NCBI GenBank assembly: GCA_902575375.1
Contig: CACGRD010000001.1
Span: forward strand, 59,236 to 123,235
DNA from: an uncultured Alphaproteobacteria bacterium
GTDB taxonomy: Bacteria; Pseudomonadota; Alphaproteobacteria; HIMB59; GCA-002718135
DNA: 64,000 nt
Direction of reading: 5' to 3'
In this document: in pieces, positions 1 through 12,278 of the stretch
Layout of the letters: each line of letters opens with the position of its first letter
Numbering within the stretch: the stretch's first letter is position 1
Notes under the pieces: model-generated
The model's input: the letters and a program-made list of their open reading frames with translations, nothing else
What the model was told of the DNA's origin: nothing
Databases searched by the model: none
Program-made: the position numbers and the translations under genes

Positions 1-546
1 GATTATAGAAGAAAAGCAAAAGCAATTAATTTTGGTATTTTATATGGAATTAGTCCATATGGTTTAGCTAAACAACTTGATATTTCCAATACAGAAGCAA
101 AAGATTATATAAATGAGTATTTTATTAAATACCCAAAAATTAAAAAATATATGGAGCATCAAATTGATTTCGCAAAAACAAATCAATACGTTGAAACAAT
201 TTTTAAAAGGAAAATTAATATTAAGGGAATTGCCGATAAGAATTTTGCTGTTAGAGGTTTTGCAGAAAGACAAGCCATTAATGCACCAATCCAAGGTAGT
301 GCAGCAGACATTATAAAGTTAGCAATGATAGAAATTCATAAGGAAATAAAACTTAAAAATATTGAGGCTGAAATGCTTTTACAAGTACATGATGAACTAA
401 TCTTTGAAGTCGAAACTAAAAAATATGACAATTTAGTAAGTAATGTAAAAAAGATTATGGAGTCTGTACATTTAAAATACAAAGATTTTTCAGTTCCACT
501 CACTGTTGATTTCGGTGCTGGTAATCATTGGGGACAGGCACATTAG
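1..546 (+). CDS. polA: DNA polymerase I, C-terminal part (truncated by window start)
   Basis: Open frame from base 1 (DYRRKAKAINFGILYGISPYGLA...) through ...INAPIQGSAADIIKLAM...QVHDELIFEV..., the family A polymerase motifs; stop at 546. Confidence 0.95.
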   Translation, partial: DYRRKAKAINFGILYGISPYGLAKQLDISNTEAKDYINEYFIKYPKIKKYMEHQIDFAKTNQYVETIFKRKINIKGIADKNFAVRGFAERQAINAPIQGSAADIIKLAMIEIHKEIKLKNIEAEMLLQVHDELIFEVETKKYDNLVSNVKKIMESVHLKYKDFSVPLTVDFGAGNHWGQAH

Positions 547-556
547 AATACATTTT

Positions 557-685
557 ATGGAAATAAAAAAAAAAATTAAGAAAAGAAATCCCTTTGCTCA
601 AGATTTAAAACTACCTAAGTACAAACAAAGAATTGTTAGAAATAAGAAAACTTACTCAAGAAAAGGAAAAAAAAAGGTTATTTAG
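557..685 (+). CDS. ArfA-like alternative ribosome-rescue factor candidate (42 aa)
   Basis: ATG at 557, TAG at 683-685: MEIKKKIKKRNPFAQDLKLPKYKQRIVRNKKTYSRKGKKKVI. Resembles the ArfA core (L..P.FRQRV..[13 protein letters not shown]). Below the 60-aa cutoff of the supplied track. Confidence 0.6.
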   Translation: MEIKKKIKKRNPFAQDLKLPKYKQRIVRNKKTYSRKGKKKVI

Positions 686-924
686 AATTCTTCATCAAAG
701 GTATTCATTTCAAACCATTTTTCAAGTTCATGATACCCTCCAATTTTTTCACCATTTAAAATTATTTGAGGAAAAGTTTTAGCGTTCGGAAACTTTTCAA
801 AAAAATCTTCTCTCGTATAATCTGTATCAAGCATATAAATCTTTGGATTAAATTTAGCTAACCGTAGTTTAGCTCTATCACAGTATCCACAATTAGTTTT
901 AGAGTATATCTCTGCTTCCATCAA
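682..924 (-). CDS. Glutaredoxin
   Basis: 80 aa, CGYC active site, FPQIILNGEKIGGYHEL; 4-bp overlap with nrdB. Confidence 0.85.
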   Translation of the reverse strand: MMEAEIYSKTNCGYCDRAKLRLAKFNPKIYMLDTDYTREDFFEKFPNAKTFPQIILNGEKIGGYHELEKWFEMNTFDEEF

Positions 925-1910
925 AATGCTTCATCAAAACTTAAAGCTCTATCTGTAGGTCGTTGATATTCAGATACCCTTTTTTCAAAAAAGTTAGTAA
1001 CATTTTGTACATCTAAAGCTCTCATAAAATCAAAAGGATTTTCTGTTTTAAAGACTCTGTCAAATTCAAATAGGTCAGCAATTCTGTCTGCAACAGCTTC
1101 AATATATTGACACATTAAGTCTTGATTCATACCAATTAAATCTACTGGTAAAGCATCTCTTACAAATTCTTTTTCGAATGCTACTGCTTCTCTAACAATT
1201 TCTTCAAATTGTGATTGAGGCACATCTGAGGGTATCAAAGACAAATCACTAATATCTGCATCAGTTAATGTTTTATTATTAAATTTATCTCTTAAAGTTC
1301 TAAACATAAGAGATGAGAAACTAAAATGCATTCCTTCGTCTCTTGCAATCCAGTCGTTAGATAAGGCTAAACCAGGTAATAACCCTCTTTTTCTGAAATA
1401 ATATATTGCACAGAAAGAGCCAGCAAAAAATAAACCTTCAACTAATCCAAATCCTATTAGTCTTGTTAATAAATTTTGACTACCATTGAGCCATTTTGAT
1501 ACCCATTGTGCTTTATGGTTAATACATGGTACGTTTTGTATTGCATCAAAAAGCATGTCTTTTTCTTTTGCATCTTTTACATAAGCTTCAATTTGTAGAC
1601 CATACATCTCTGCATGAATTGATTCATTCAACATTTGTATAGATATAAAACATCTTGCTTCAGGAATTAAAATTTCTTTGTAGAACCTACTTGCTAAGTT
1701 TTCATTAATCATTGCTTCGGAGTTAGCAAAATATGCAAGTACGTGCTTAATAAAATGCTTTTCACCATCATTTAAAGTTTCAAGATCTCTTAAATCATCT
1801 TGCAAAGATACTTCTTCAGTTGTCCAAAAGGCTTGTATATGTTGTTTGTATCTATCCCAAATTTCTTGGTTTTTTATTGGAAATATTGATTTAACTCCTT
1901 TTGATATCAT
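921..1910 (-). CDS. nrdB: Ribonucleoside-diphosphate reductase class Ia, beta subunit
   Basis: 329 aa; NrdB-type Glu/His/Tyr context (NESIHAEMY), adjacent to nrdA. Confidence 0.93.
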   Translation of the reverse strand: MISKGVKSIFPIKNQEIWDRYKQHIQAFWTTEEVSLQDDLRDLETLNDGEKHFIKHVLAYFANSEAMINENLASRFYKEILIPEARCFISIQMLNESIHAEMYGLQIEAYVKDAKEKDMLFDAIQNVPCINHKAQWVSKWLNGSQNLLTRLIGFGLVEGLFFAGSFCAIYYFRKRGLLPGLALSNDWIARDEGMHFSFSSLMFRTLRDKFNNKTLTDADISDLSLIPSDVPQSQFEEIVREAVAFEKEFVRDALPVDLIGMNQDLMCQYIEAVADRIADLFEFDRVFKTENPFDFMRALDVQNVTNFFEKRVSEYQRPTDRALSFDEAF

Positions 1911-1924
1911 TCTTTACTCCTTCT

Positions 1925-4678
1925 TTATGCACTGCAAGTTTCGCAATCTTCTGGTTCATTGTTTTGTTTAATAGCAGTATTTATATAAGCATCTTTTGCT
2001 GCTTTTTCTGATGAAACTGTAACTTTTACAGCATCAACTGCTGATCTACTTCTGAGATAATACATTCCTGTTTTAAGACCTTTTTTCCAAGCATACATAT
2101 GCATTGAATTAACTTTCCCAAATGTAGGCGTTGAAAGCCAAAGATTCATTGATTGGGTTTGATCAATAAATGGTGCTCTATCTGCTGACATATCTATGAC
2201 AGTTTTTTGTGATACTTCCCAAACTGTTTTATAAACTTCTTTAAGTTCAGTTGGAATTTCATTTATGTTTTCAACAGACCCATTTTCTAAAATTATTTTG
2301 TCTCTCATATCTTTATTCCACAGTCCTCTTTGAGAAAGTTCATTCACCAAATATCTATTTACAAGAAGGAACTCACCTGAGAGCGTTTGTCTTTTATATA
2401 TATTAGAGGTTTGTATTTGGAATGTTTCAGTGTTACCTAATATAATGCCTGTTGACGCAGTTGGCATACAAGCTGTGGTTAAAGAGTTTCTCACACCGTG
2501 CTCTTTAATTTTAGTTCTTAGCGAATCCCAATCCCATTTTGAAGACGGGTTAACATTCCACAGATCAAATTGAAATTTACCTTCCGAAATTGGTGAATTT
2601 TTAAATGTTTCGTATGTTCCCTTTTCTTTTGCTAATTCACATGAAGCTTCTAAAGCTCCAAAGTAAATTGTTTCAAAAATTAATTTATTTATTTCTTTAG
2701 CCTCTTCAGAGTCATAAGCTATTCCTAACTTGAAGTAGACATCTGCAAGACCCTGTATTCCTAAACCTATTGGTCTGTGTTTATTATTAGATCTTTCCGT
2801 TTTATCAGTTGGATAAAAATTAATATCAATTACTTCATCTAAGTTTTTTGTGGCCAATTTTGCTGTTTCATAAAGAGCATCATAGTCATATATTAATTTT
2901 TTATCTGATTTTTTTACAAATTTTGGCAGAGCTATAGAAGCCAAGTTACATACAGATGTCTCGTTCTTATCAGAGTATTCAACTATTTCTGCACACAGGT
3001 TTGAAGATTTAATAACACCAATATTTTTTTGGTTGGACTTGTTATTGATTGAGTCCTTATAGAGCATATAAGGCTGTCCTGTTTCTATCTGCGCTTCTAT
3101 AATTTTAGACATTAGATCTCTTGCTTTAATTTTTTCTAAATGCTTCATTTCATTTTCATACTTAGTGTAAAGTTTTTCAAACTCGTCACCATATACATCT
3201 GAAAGACCCGGACATTCATGTTCACTCATAAGTGTCCATTCTTCATCATTTTCTACTCTTTTCATGAATAAATCAGGTATCCATAAAGCATAAAACAAAT
3301 CTCTCGCTCTAAATTCTTCGGCACCCGTATTTTTTCTAAGTTCTAGAAATTTCTCAATGTCAGCATGCCAAGGTTCTAAGTAAACTGCGAAAGAACCTTT
3401 TCTTTTTCCTCCACCTTGATCAACTGATTTAGCAGTTTCATTAAAAATTTTAAGAAATGGAATAAGACCATTAGATTTACCATTTGTTGATTTTATTCTA
3501 CTTCCGCTTCCTCTAATGTTGTGAGCATGCATTCCGATACCGCCAGCAGTTTTTGATATTAGCGCACAATCTTTGATAGTATTAAAAATACCTTCAATAG
3601 AATCATCTTCCATACCTATTAAAAAGCATGATGATAATTGCTGCATCTTTAATCCACTATTAAACAATGTTGGAGTAGCATGTGTATACATACCACTAGA
3701 TAGACTTTTATAGGTTTCTTTTATTTTATCTAAATTAAACTCGTTGCCTGTAACTGTTAAAGTTACTCTCATCCATAGGTCCTGAGGTCTTTCAATTGTT
3801 CTATTATCAAACTTTAACAAATAAGCTCTAATTAGTGTTGTAAGGGCAAAATAATCAAATGTATAATCTTTGTCATAATCAATTATTGATTCTATTGCGC
3901 CAGCATTTTCCATCACTTTTTTAAAATACTCTTCTCTTAATAAACCATCATCGTATAAATTTTTTGTTGCTATTATAAAACCTGGGGTTTCTTTATGTAA
4001 TGAATTAACTTTTATTCTTGCGGCAAGATATGAATAATCAGGATGCTCTACTGTTAAAGCTGCTGCAGTTTCAGCAAGATAAGTGTCAATTTCAACAGAA
4101 CTAATATCACTATACAATCCTGGAACTGCTTTTTGAACAACGACAATTGGATCAATATTTAATCCAGTTGATAGAACTGAGACTCTGTTGGTTATTTTAT
4201 CCAGTGAAATCGGCTCTTTACTTCCATCTCTTTTAGTTACCATCATTGAAGAAGCTTTTTCTCCAACTTGCTCTTTGAGTTTTTTAGTGTGATATCTAGA
4301 AGCTGCTCTTTGTTCTCTATATAGGACATATGCTCTAGCAACTTTATGATGCTCATCTCTCATAAGTGCTAATTCCACTTGATCTTGTATATCTTCAATG
4401 TGAATCATGTCACCATCAGCAATCCTTCTTGTTAGAGCCGAGACAACTTTATGTGTTAAAGCTTCAACAGTTTTATGAATTCCATCTTGTTGTTCTTTTT
4501 CTTTATTTTTGTCATTTCTAATTTTTGTTTGTGCTAAGAATGCTTTTTTTATAGCATTTGAAATTTTATCTGATTTGAAGGGAGTGATAGCTCCATCACG
4601 ACGTACCACACTTAATGTTAAAATATTTACACTTTTTTCTTCCGGGATTTTTGCCGATACCTGTAGAATGTCTGCCAT
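1925..4678 (-). CDS. nrdA: Ribonucleoside-diphosphate reductase class Ia, alpha subunit (two ATP-cone regions)
   Basis: 917 aa; NLASIALPKFV, YKRQTLSGEFLLVNRYLV, C-terminal CETCSA; two N-terminal ATP-cone-like segments. Confidence 0.95.
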   Translation of the reverse strand: MADILQVSAKIPEEKSVNILTLSVVRRDGAITPFKSDKISNAIKKAFLAQTKIRNDKNKEKEQQDGIHKTVEALTHKVVSALTRRIADGDMIHIEDIQDQVELALMRDEHHKVARAYVLYREQRAASRYHTKKLKEQVGEKASSMMVTKRDGSKEPISLDKITNRVSVLSTGLNIDPIVVVQKAVPGLYSDISSVEIDTYLAETAAALTVEHPDYSYLAARIKVNSLHKETPGFIIATKNLYDDGLLREEYFKKVMENAGAIESIIDYDKDYTFDYFALTTLIRAYLLKFDNRTIERPQDLWMRVTLTVTGNEFNLDKIKETYKSLSSGMYTHATPTLFNSGLKMQQLSSCFLIGMEDDSIEGIFNTIKDCALISKTAGGIGMHAHNIRGSGSRIKSTNGKSNGLIPFLKIFNETAKSVDQGGGKRKGSFAVYLEPWHADIEKFLELRKNTGAEEFRARDLFYALWIPDLFMKRVENDEEWTLMSEHECPGLSDVYGDEFEKLYTKYENEMKHLEKIKARDLMSKIIEAQIETGQPYMLYKDSINNKSNQKNIGVIKSSNLCAEIVEYSDKNETSVCNLASIALPKFVKKSDKKLIYDYDALYETAKLATKNLDEVIDINFYPTDKTERSNNKHRPIGLGIQGLADVYFKLGIAYDSEEAKEINKLIFETIYFGALEASCELAKEKGTYETFKNSPISEGKFQFDLWNVNPSSKWDWDSLRTKIKEHGVRNSLTTACMPTASTGIILGNTETFQIQTSNIYKRQTLSGEFLLVNRYLVNELSQRGLWNKDMRDKIILENGSVENINEIPTELKEVYKTVWEVSQKTVIDMSADRAPFIDQTQSMNLWLSTPTFGKVNSMHMYAWKKGLKTGMYYLRSRSAVDAVKVTVSSEKAAKDAYINTAIKQNNEPEDCETCSA

Positions 4679-4716
4679 TTAAATCCTATCCATTTTCAAA
4701 AAATTATTGTCGAAAA

Positions 4717-4731
4717 ACACAATATGTAGTG
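4717..4731. promoter_or_regulatory. Candidate NrdR box upstream of nrdA
   Basis: ACACAATATGTAGTG matches the remembered NrdR box acaCwAtATaTwGtgt with one internal mismatch; degenerate second site exactly 31 bp away (4748). Confidence 0.5.
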
Positions 4732-4966
4732 CCGCCGAAAAGGGACAATACAACATTTGCTCAATATCGCAATAAGAACAAAATAAGAACATAAATATTT
4801 TTTTTCTCATGTCAATCCCTTACTTAATTCATATTTTCAGGAGGCAAACAAGTTATTGAAATATTTACATTTACTTATCAACTTAAGTCACATTTTGTTA
4901 AATTTATTTACTGAGTCATTTTTTCTTTGAACTTAAATCTGCCATAAATTATTAATAAAAGGTAGT

Positions 4967-5651
4967 ATGACTAAGATAGCATTGGTTGATGACGAGCAGT
5001 CGATTCTCACATCAGTATCTCTTTCTCTCCAAAGTGAAGGGTTTACAGTAGATACATTTCTTAATGGAGTTGAGGCCCTAGAGGCTCTTGAAAGCAAATC
5101 TTATGATTTGGGATTGTTTGATATTAAGATGCCTAAAATGGATGGAAATGAACTTCTTTCAAAAGTGCGTTCGAGCAAGATTGAAAATCTAAAAGATCTT
5201 CCGATTATTTTTTTAACATCAAAAGATCATGAACAAGATGAGATTATTGGATTAAGAATGGGAGCTTCAGATTATATAAAAAAACCTTTTTCACAAAAAT
5301 TATTAAATGAACGCATAAGAACAGTACTAAGAATTCATAACAATAGAACTGAAGAACAAAAGGATAATAATATTAAAAAACAAAATTTTATAAAAGGTGA
5401 TTTAATACTAGATGAAGATAAACAATTATGTTTTTGGAAAGGTATAGAAATTGAACTTACGGTTGCAGAGTTTAATTTAATTAAATCTCTTGCTCAGTAT
5501 CCTGGAGTAGTAAAGGATAGAAATCAATTAATGGACGCTATGTATGGTGATTCTATATACGTTGATGATAGGACTATTGATAGCCATATAAAGAGATTAA
5601 GAAAAAAATTCAGATCTTATGATAATTCTTTTGACCAAATAAGAACAAGAT

Positions 5652-5680
<29 letters not shown>
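4967..5680 (+). CDS. chvI: Two-component response regulator, ChvI-like (OmpR family)
   Basis: Receiver domain (ALVDDEQSIL, LPIIFLTSKD, IKKPF) plus winged helix (DDRTIDSHIKRLRKKFR). Confidence 0.8.
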
Positions 5681-8674
<2,994 letters not shown>

Positions 8675-8682
8675 GAGTTAAT

Positions 8683-9852
8683 ATGAAAAGATCTTATTTA
8701 TTTACAAGTGAATCAGTTTCTGAAGGCCATCCAGATAAAGTTTGTGATAGAATTTCAGATATGGTTGTTGATACTTATTTATCTTCTGGCGATCCACAAA
8801 CACGCGTGGCTTGTGAGACTTTGACTACCACCAATAAAGTAGTTTTAGCTGGTGAAGTAAGGGGGCCATCTGTTTCTAAAGATCAGATTATATCTCAAGT
8901 TAGAGATTGTATTAAAGATATTGGTTATGAACAAGATGGCTTTCATTGGCAGAATTGTGATATTGAAAGTTTTCTTCATGAGCAGTCAGCTGATATTGCT
9001 ATGGGTGTTGATTCTGGTAGCAATAAAGATGAGGGCGCAGGCGATCAGGGAATCATGTTTGGTTTTGCTTGTAAAGACACTGAATCATTAATGCCAGCAC
9101 CGATACATTATTCTCATCAAATATTATATAAAATGGCACAAGCTCGTAAAGATGGATCTGCATCTGGTCTAGAACCTGATTCAAAAAGTCAAGTTACAAT
9201 GCTTTACGAAAATGGAAAACCAAGCAAAGTTACTTCTTTAGTTATTTCTTCACAACACAAAGAAGGTTTATCTCCAGAGGAAGTAAAAGAAATTGTTAAA
9301 CCTTACGTATATGAGTGCATACCTAATAACTTGTTAGAAGGTCTTAAAGACGAAGAATTCTATGTTAATCCCACAGGTAACTTTGTAATTGGAGGCCCTG
9401 ATGGTGACTCTGGTTTAACTGGTCGGAAAATTATAGTTGATACATATGGTGGTGCAGCGCCCCATGGTGGTGGTGCATTTTCAGGAAAGGATCCATCTAA
9501 AGTTGATAGATCTGCAGCATACGCAGCTAGGTACTTAGCAAAAAATGTTGTTGCAGCGGATTTAGCTGATGAATGTACTATACAGTTATCTTATGCAATA
9601 GGAGTATCAAAACCTTTATCGGTATATGTAAATACTAATGGAACAAATAAAGTTGATGAACAGAAAATTGAAAAATCTGTACAAGATTTATTTGATCTAA
9701 GCCCAAGAGGAATAAGAGAACATTTAAAACTTACAAATGCAATATATGTTCCAACTTCTGCTTATGGCCATTTTGGTAGAGAACCAAGTGACAAAGGACA
9801 TTTTACTTGGGAAAAAACTGATTTAGTGGAAGTTCTAAAAGGTATTGCATAA
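8683..9852 (+). CDS. metK: S-adenosylmethionine synthetase
   Basis: 389 aa, [42 protein letters not shown]. Confidence 0.97.
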   Translation: MKRSYLFTSESVSEGHPDKVCDRISDMVVDTYLSSGDPQTRVACETLTTTNKVVLAGEVRGPSVSKDQIISQVRDCIKDIGYEQDGFHWQNCDIESFLHEQSADIAMGVDSGSNKDEGAGDQGIMFGFACKDTESLMPAPIHYSHQILYKMAQARKDGSASGLEPDSKSQVTMLYENGKPSKVTSLVISSQHKEGLSPEEVKEIVKPYVYECIPNNLLEGLKDEEFYVNPTGNFVIGGPDGDSGLTGRKIIVDTYGGAAPHGGGAFSGKDPSKVDRSAAYAARYLAKNVVAADLADECTIQLSYAIGVSKPLSVYVNTNGTNKVDEQKIEKSVQDLFDLSPRGIREHLKLTNAIYVPTSAYGHFGREPSDKGHFTWEKTDLVEVLKGIA

Positions 9853-9858
9853 TAAAAT

Positions 9859-10305
9859 TTGCAAAAATTAAGTAATCAAATTTTAGATCTTCGTGAACTT
9901 GAAAAACTCTCCACTAATTTATGTAAAGACATATCTGTTGGAGATATTTACTTATTTCAAGGAGAGCTAGGTGCTGGTAAAACAACATTTATAAGATTAT
10001 TAATTAATAATCTTTTTGTATTAAATAATTTACCAAAACCATCTTCCATTACTAGCCCAACATTCCCTATTTTGATAAGCTATGAATTGAATTCATCGCA
10101 AATCTATCATTATGATCTTTATAGAGTAAAGAGCCTAAAGGAGTTAGAGGAATTAGATTTCTTCGAAAATTTAAATAACAATATTACATTTATAGAGTGG
10201 CCTGAAATGTTAATTAGTTTACCGCTAAACAAAAATCATTATTTAATAAATTTAGATATGATTTCGGAAACTAAAAGAAAAATTAATATTTGTTTTAAAC
10301 AATAG
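9859..10305 (+). CDS. tsaE: tRNA t6A biosynthesis ATPase TsaE (TTG start)
   Basis: 148 aa, GELGAGKTTFIRLL, SPTFPILISYE, HYDLYR, FIEWPE. Confidence 0.9.
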   Translation: MQKLSNQILDLRELEKLSTNLCKDISVGDIYLFQGELGAGKTTFIRLLINNLFVLNNLPKPSSITSPTFPILISYELNSSQIYHYDLYRVKSLKELEELDFFENLNNNITFIEWPEMLISLPLNKNHYLINLDMISETKRKINICFKQ

Positions 10306-10309
10306 TTTA

Positions 10310-11227
10310 ATGAATCCTGATCATATTGATTTAGAAAAAATTGAGGACGGATTATCAAACAAATTAATTTATAGAATTACTGAAAAAGAGAATACCAAAA
10401 TAATAATTGATTTTTCTAAAGATAAACAAGAGTTTAAAAATTTCCTTACTGTTTATGAAATATTACAAAAGATTAATATATCAATTCCTAAGATATATGA
10501 AGTTAATCAACAACAATATAAAATATATATGCAAGATTTTGGAAAAAATAGATTTAATAAAATATACAATAAAGATAATCTTTATAAACTTTTAAAACTA
10601 GCTGTAGAAAATATAATTGTTATCCAAAATGAATCAAATTTAAAAAATTTAAAAAATTTAAAAGAATACACCTTTGAAGATTTAAAAATTGAACTTAAAG
10701 AGTTTGTTACTTATTATATTCCTAACAACAAAAATTTAAATTTTCCAACTTCAAAATTTTATGAATCATGGAAAAGTATATTTTATTCTCAAAATTATAA
10801 TATGAAAAATTTTGTTCACAAAGACTTTGAATTTGTTAATTTATTTTTTTTAGAAAATTGTGAATCACATTTACAATGTGGAATTATTGATTTTCAAAGT
10901 GCTTTTAAGGGATTTATAGGATGGGATCTAATATCACTATTAGAAAATCCAAGAATTAATTTTACACGAGATTACAATCATAAATTAATTGAATATTTTT
11001 ATGAGAACACTTCAATTATTGAAAATTTAAATACTTTTCTGGAGCAATATTATATTTTAAGTTTAGCTCGACAGACTCGACTACTTGGCAGATGGAGAAA
11101 ATTAATTAGAACAAATAATGATAATAAATACTTAAACTATTTAAAAATAACTAAATCTAGAACAATAGCGACATTAAATAATATTAAAAATTATGAACTA
11201 AGATCAATGTATGAAAAGTATTTATAA
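10310..11227 (+). CDS. Aminoglycoside-phosphotransferase-fold kinase, AmgK-like
   Basis: FVHKDFEFVNLFF and GIIDFQSAFKGFIGWDLISLLENPR; followed by a MurU-like nucleotidyltransferase. Confidence 0.75.
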   Translation: MNPDHIDLEKIEDGLSNKLIYRITEKENTKIIIDFSKDKQEFKNFLTVYEILQKINISIPKIYEVNQQQYKIYMQDFGKNRFNKIYNKDNLYKLLKLAVENIIVIQNESNLKNLKNLKEYTFEDLKIELKEFVTYYIPNNKNLNFPTSKFYESWKSIFYSQNYNMKNFVHKDFEFVNLFFLENCESHLQCGIIDFQSAFKGFIGWDLISLLENPRINFTRDYNHKLIEYFYENTSIIENLNTFLEQYYILSLARQTRLLGRWRKLIRTNNDNKYLNYLKITKSRTIATLNNIKNYELRSMYEKYL

Positions 11228-11230
11228 TTT

Positions 11231-11911
11231 ATGAAAAATTTTACGTTAATGATTTTATGTGCTGGTTTTGGATCAAGAATGCTGAATTTGACACGCAGTA
11301 CCCCAAAACCTCTTTTAAAATATAAAAATAAAGTATTATTAAAGAACACAATTGATTTCTTTACTAATATTGGGTGTGATGAAATCTTAATAAATACACA
11401 CTATTTACATCATAAAATTAAAAAGTATTTGGACAAAAATTTTAAAGAATATCCCATTCAGATTATCTATGAAGAAACAATACTTGGCACGGGCGGAGGA
11501 GTAAAAAATATTTTCAAATTTACAAAAAGAAAAAAAATATGTGTAGTTAACTCTGATATTTTTTTCACTAAAAAAAATAAATCAAATATCAAATATTTTC
11601 TCAATAATTATCAAGATGTATCTCACTGTAAGATGTTGTTGTCTAAGGATATGAATTTTTTAGGTTTAAAAAAAGAAAATGGTGACTTTAATTTAAAAAG
11701 TAATGTAGTCACAAATTGGAAAAATAAAAATCAAAAATTATATTATTCTGGCCTTCAAATTGTATCTAAAAATATCTTTAATTATAGAAAAAAAATATTC
11801 CCTATGAATGAAATTTGGACAAAACTAATAAAAAAAAATCAAATCAAAGGTTATATAATTCCTTCTAAAATTAGACATATTGGGGATAAAAAATCAATTT
11901 TAGAAAATTAG
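11231..11911 (+). CDS. Nucleotidyltransferase, MurU-like
   Basis: MILCAGFGSRMLNLTRSTPKPLLKYKNK..., LGTGGGVKNIF; partner of the AmgK-like kinase. Confidence 0.75.
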   Translation: MKNFTLMILCAGFGSRMLNLTRSTPKPLLKYKNKVLLKNTIDFFTNIGCDEILINTHYLHHKIKKYLDKNFKEYPIQIIYEETILGTGGGVKNIFKFTKRKKICVVNSDIFFTKKNKSNIKYFLNNYQDVSHCKMLLSKDMNFLGLKKENGDFNLKSNVVTNWKNKNQKLYYSGLQIVSKNIFNYRKKIFPMNEIWTKLIKKNQIKGYIIPSKIRHIGDKKSILEN

Positions 11912-11957
11912 ATTTAATTTAGCTTGATAAAAAATAAATATTTCTTACATAATATCT

Positions 11958-12278
11958 ATGTCTACTCATGTAACAAACGACCAAACTTTTGATAATGATA
12001 TTTCTACTAATGATGTGCCTGTGGTAGTAGACTTTGGTGCAGAATGGTGTGGTCCATGTAAAGTACTTGACCCAATTTTAGAAGAAATTGCTGCAGAAAA
12101 TAAAGATAAAGTTAAAATATATAAAATGAACATTGATGAAAATCCTATGACACCACAAAAATACGGTATTAGAGGTATTCCTACAATAATGATTTTTAAA
12201 AAAGGTGAGTTAATCGATACTAAGGTTGGCAGTCTTCCCAAAACGGCATTAGAAACCTGGATACAATCCAATTTATAA
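11958..12278 (+). CDS. trxA: Thioredoxin
   Basis: 106 aa, VVDFGAEWCGPCK, GIRGIPTIMIFKKGE. Confidence 0.95.
   Translation: MSTHVTNDQTFDNDISTNDVPVVVDFGAEWCGPCKVLDPILEEIAAENKDKVKIYKMNIDENPMTPQKYGIRGIPTIMIFKKGELIDTKVGSLPKTALETWIQSNL

Noticed and set aside
64-294. Antisense ORFs inside core genes (e.g. 64-294, 6392-6682, 7432-7629, 7798-8347, 15268-15753, 27677-27907, 29676-29954, 49228-49527, 62025-62315)
   Set aside because: All lie opposite well-supported coding genes and encode low-complexity or hydrophobic nonsense typical of AT-rich antisense frames.
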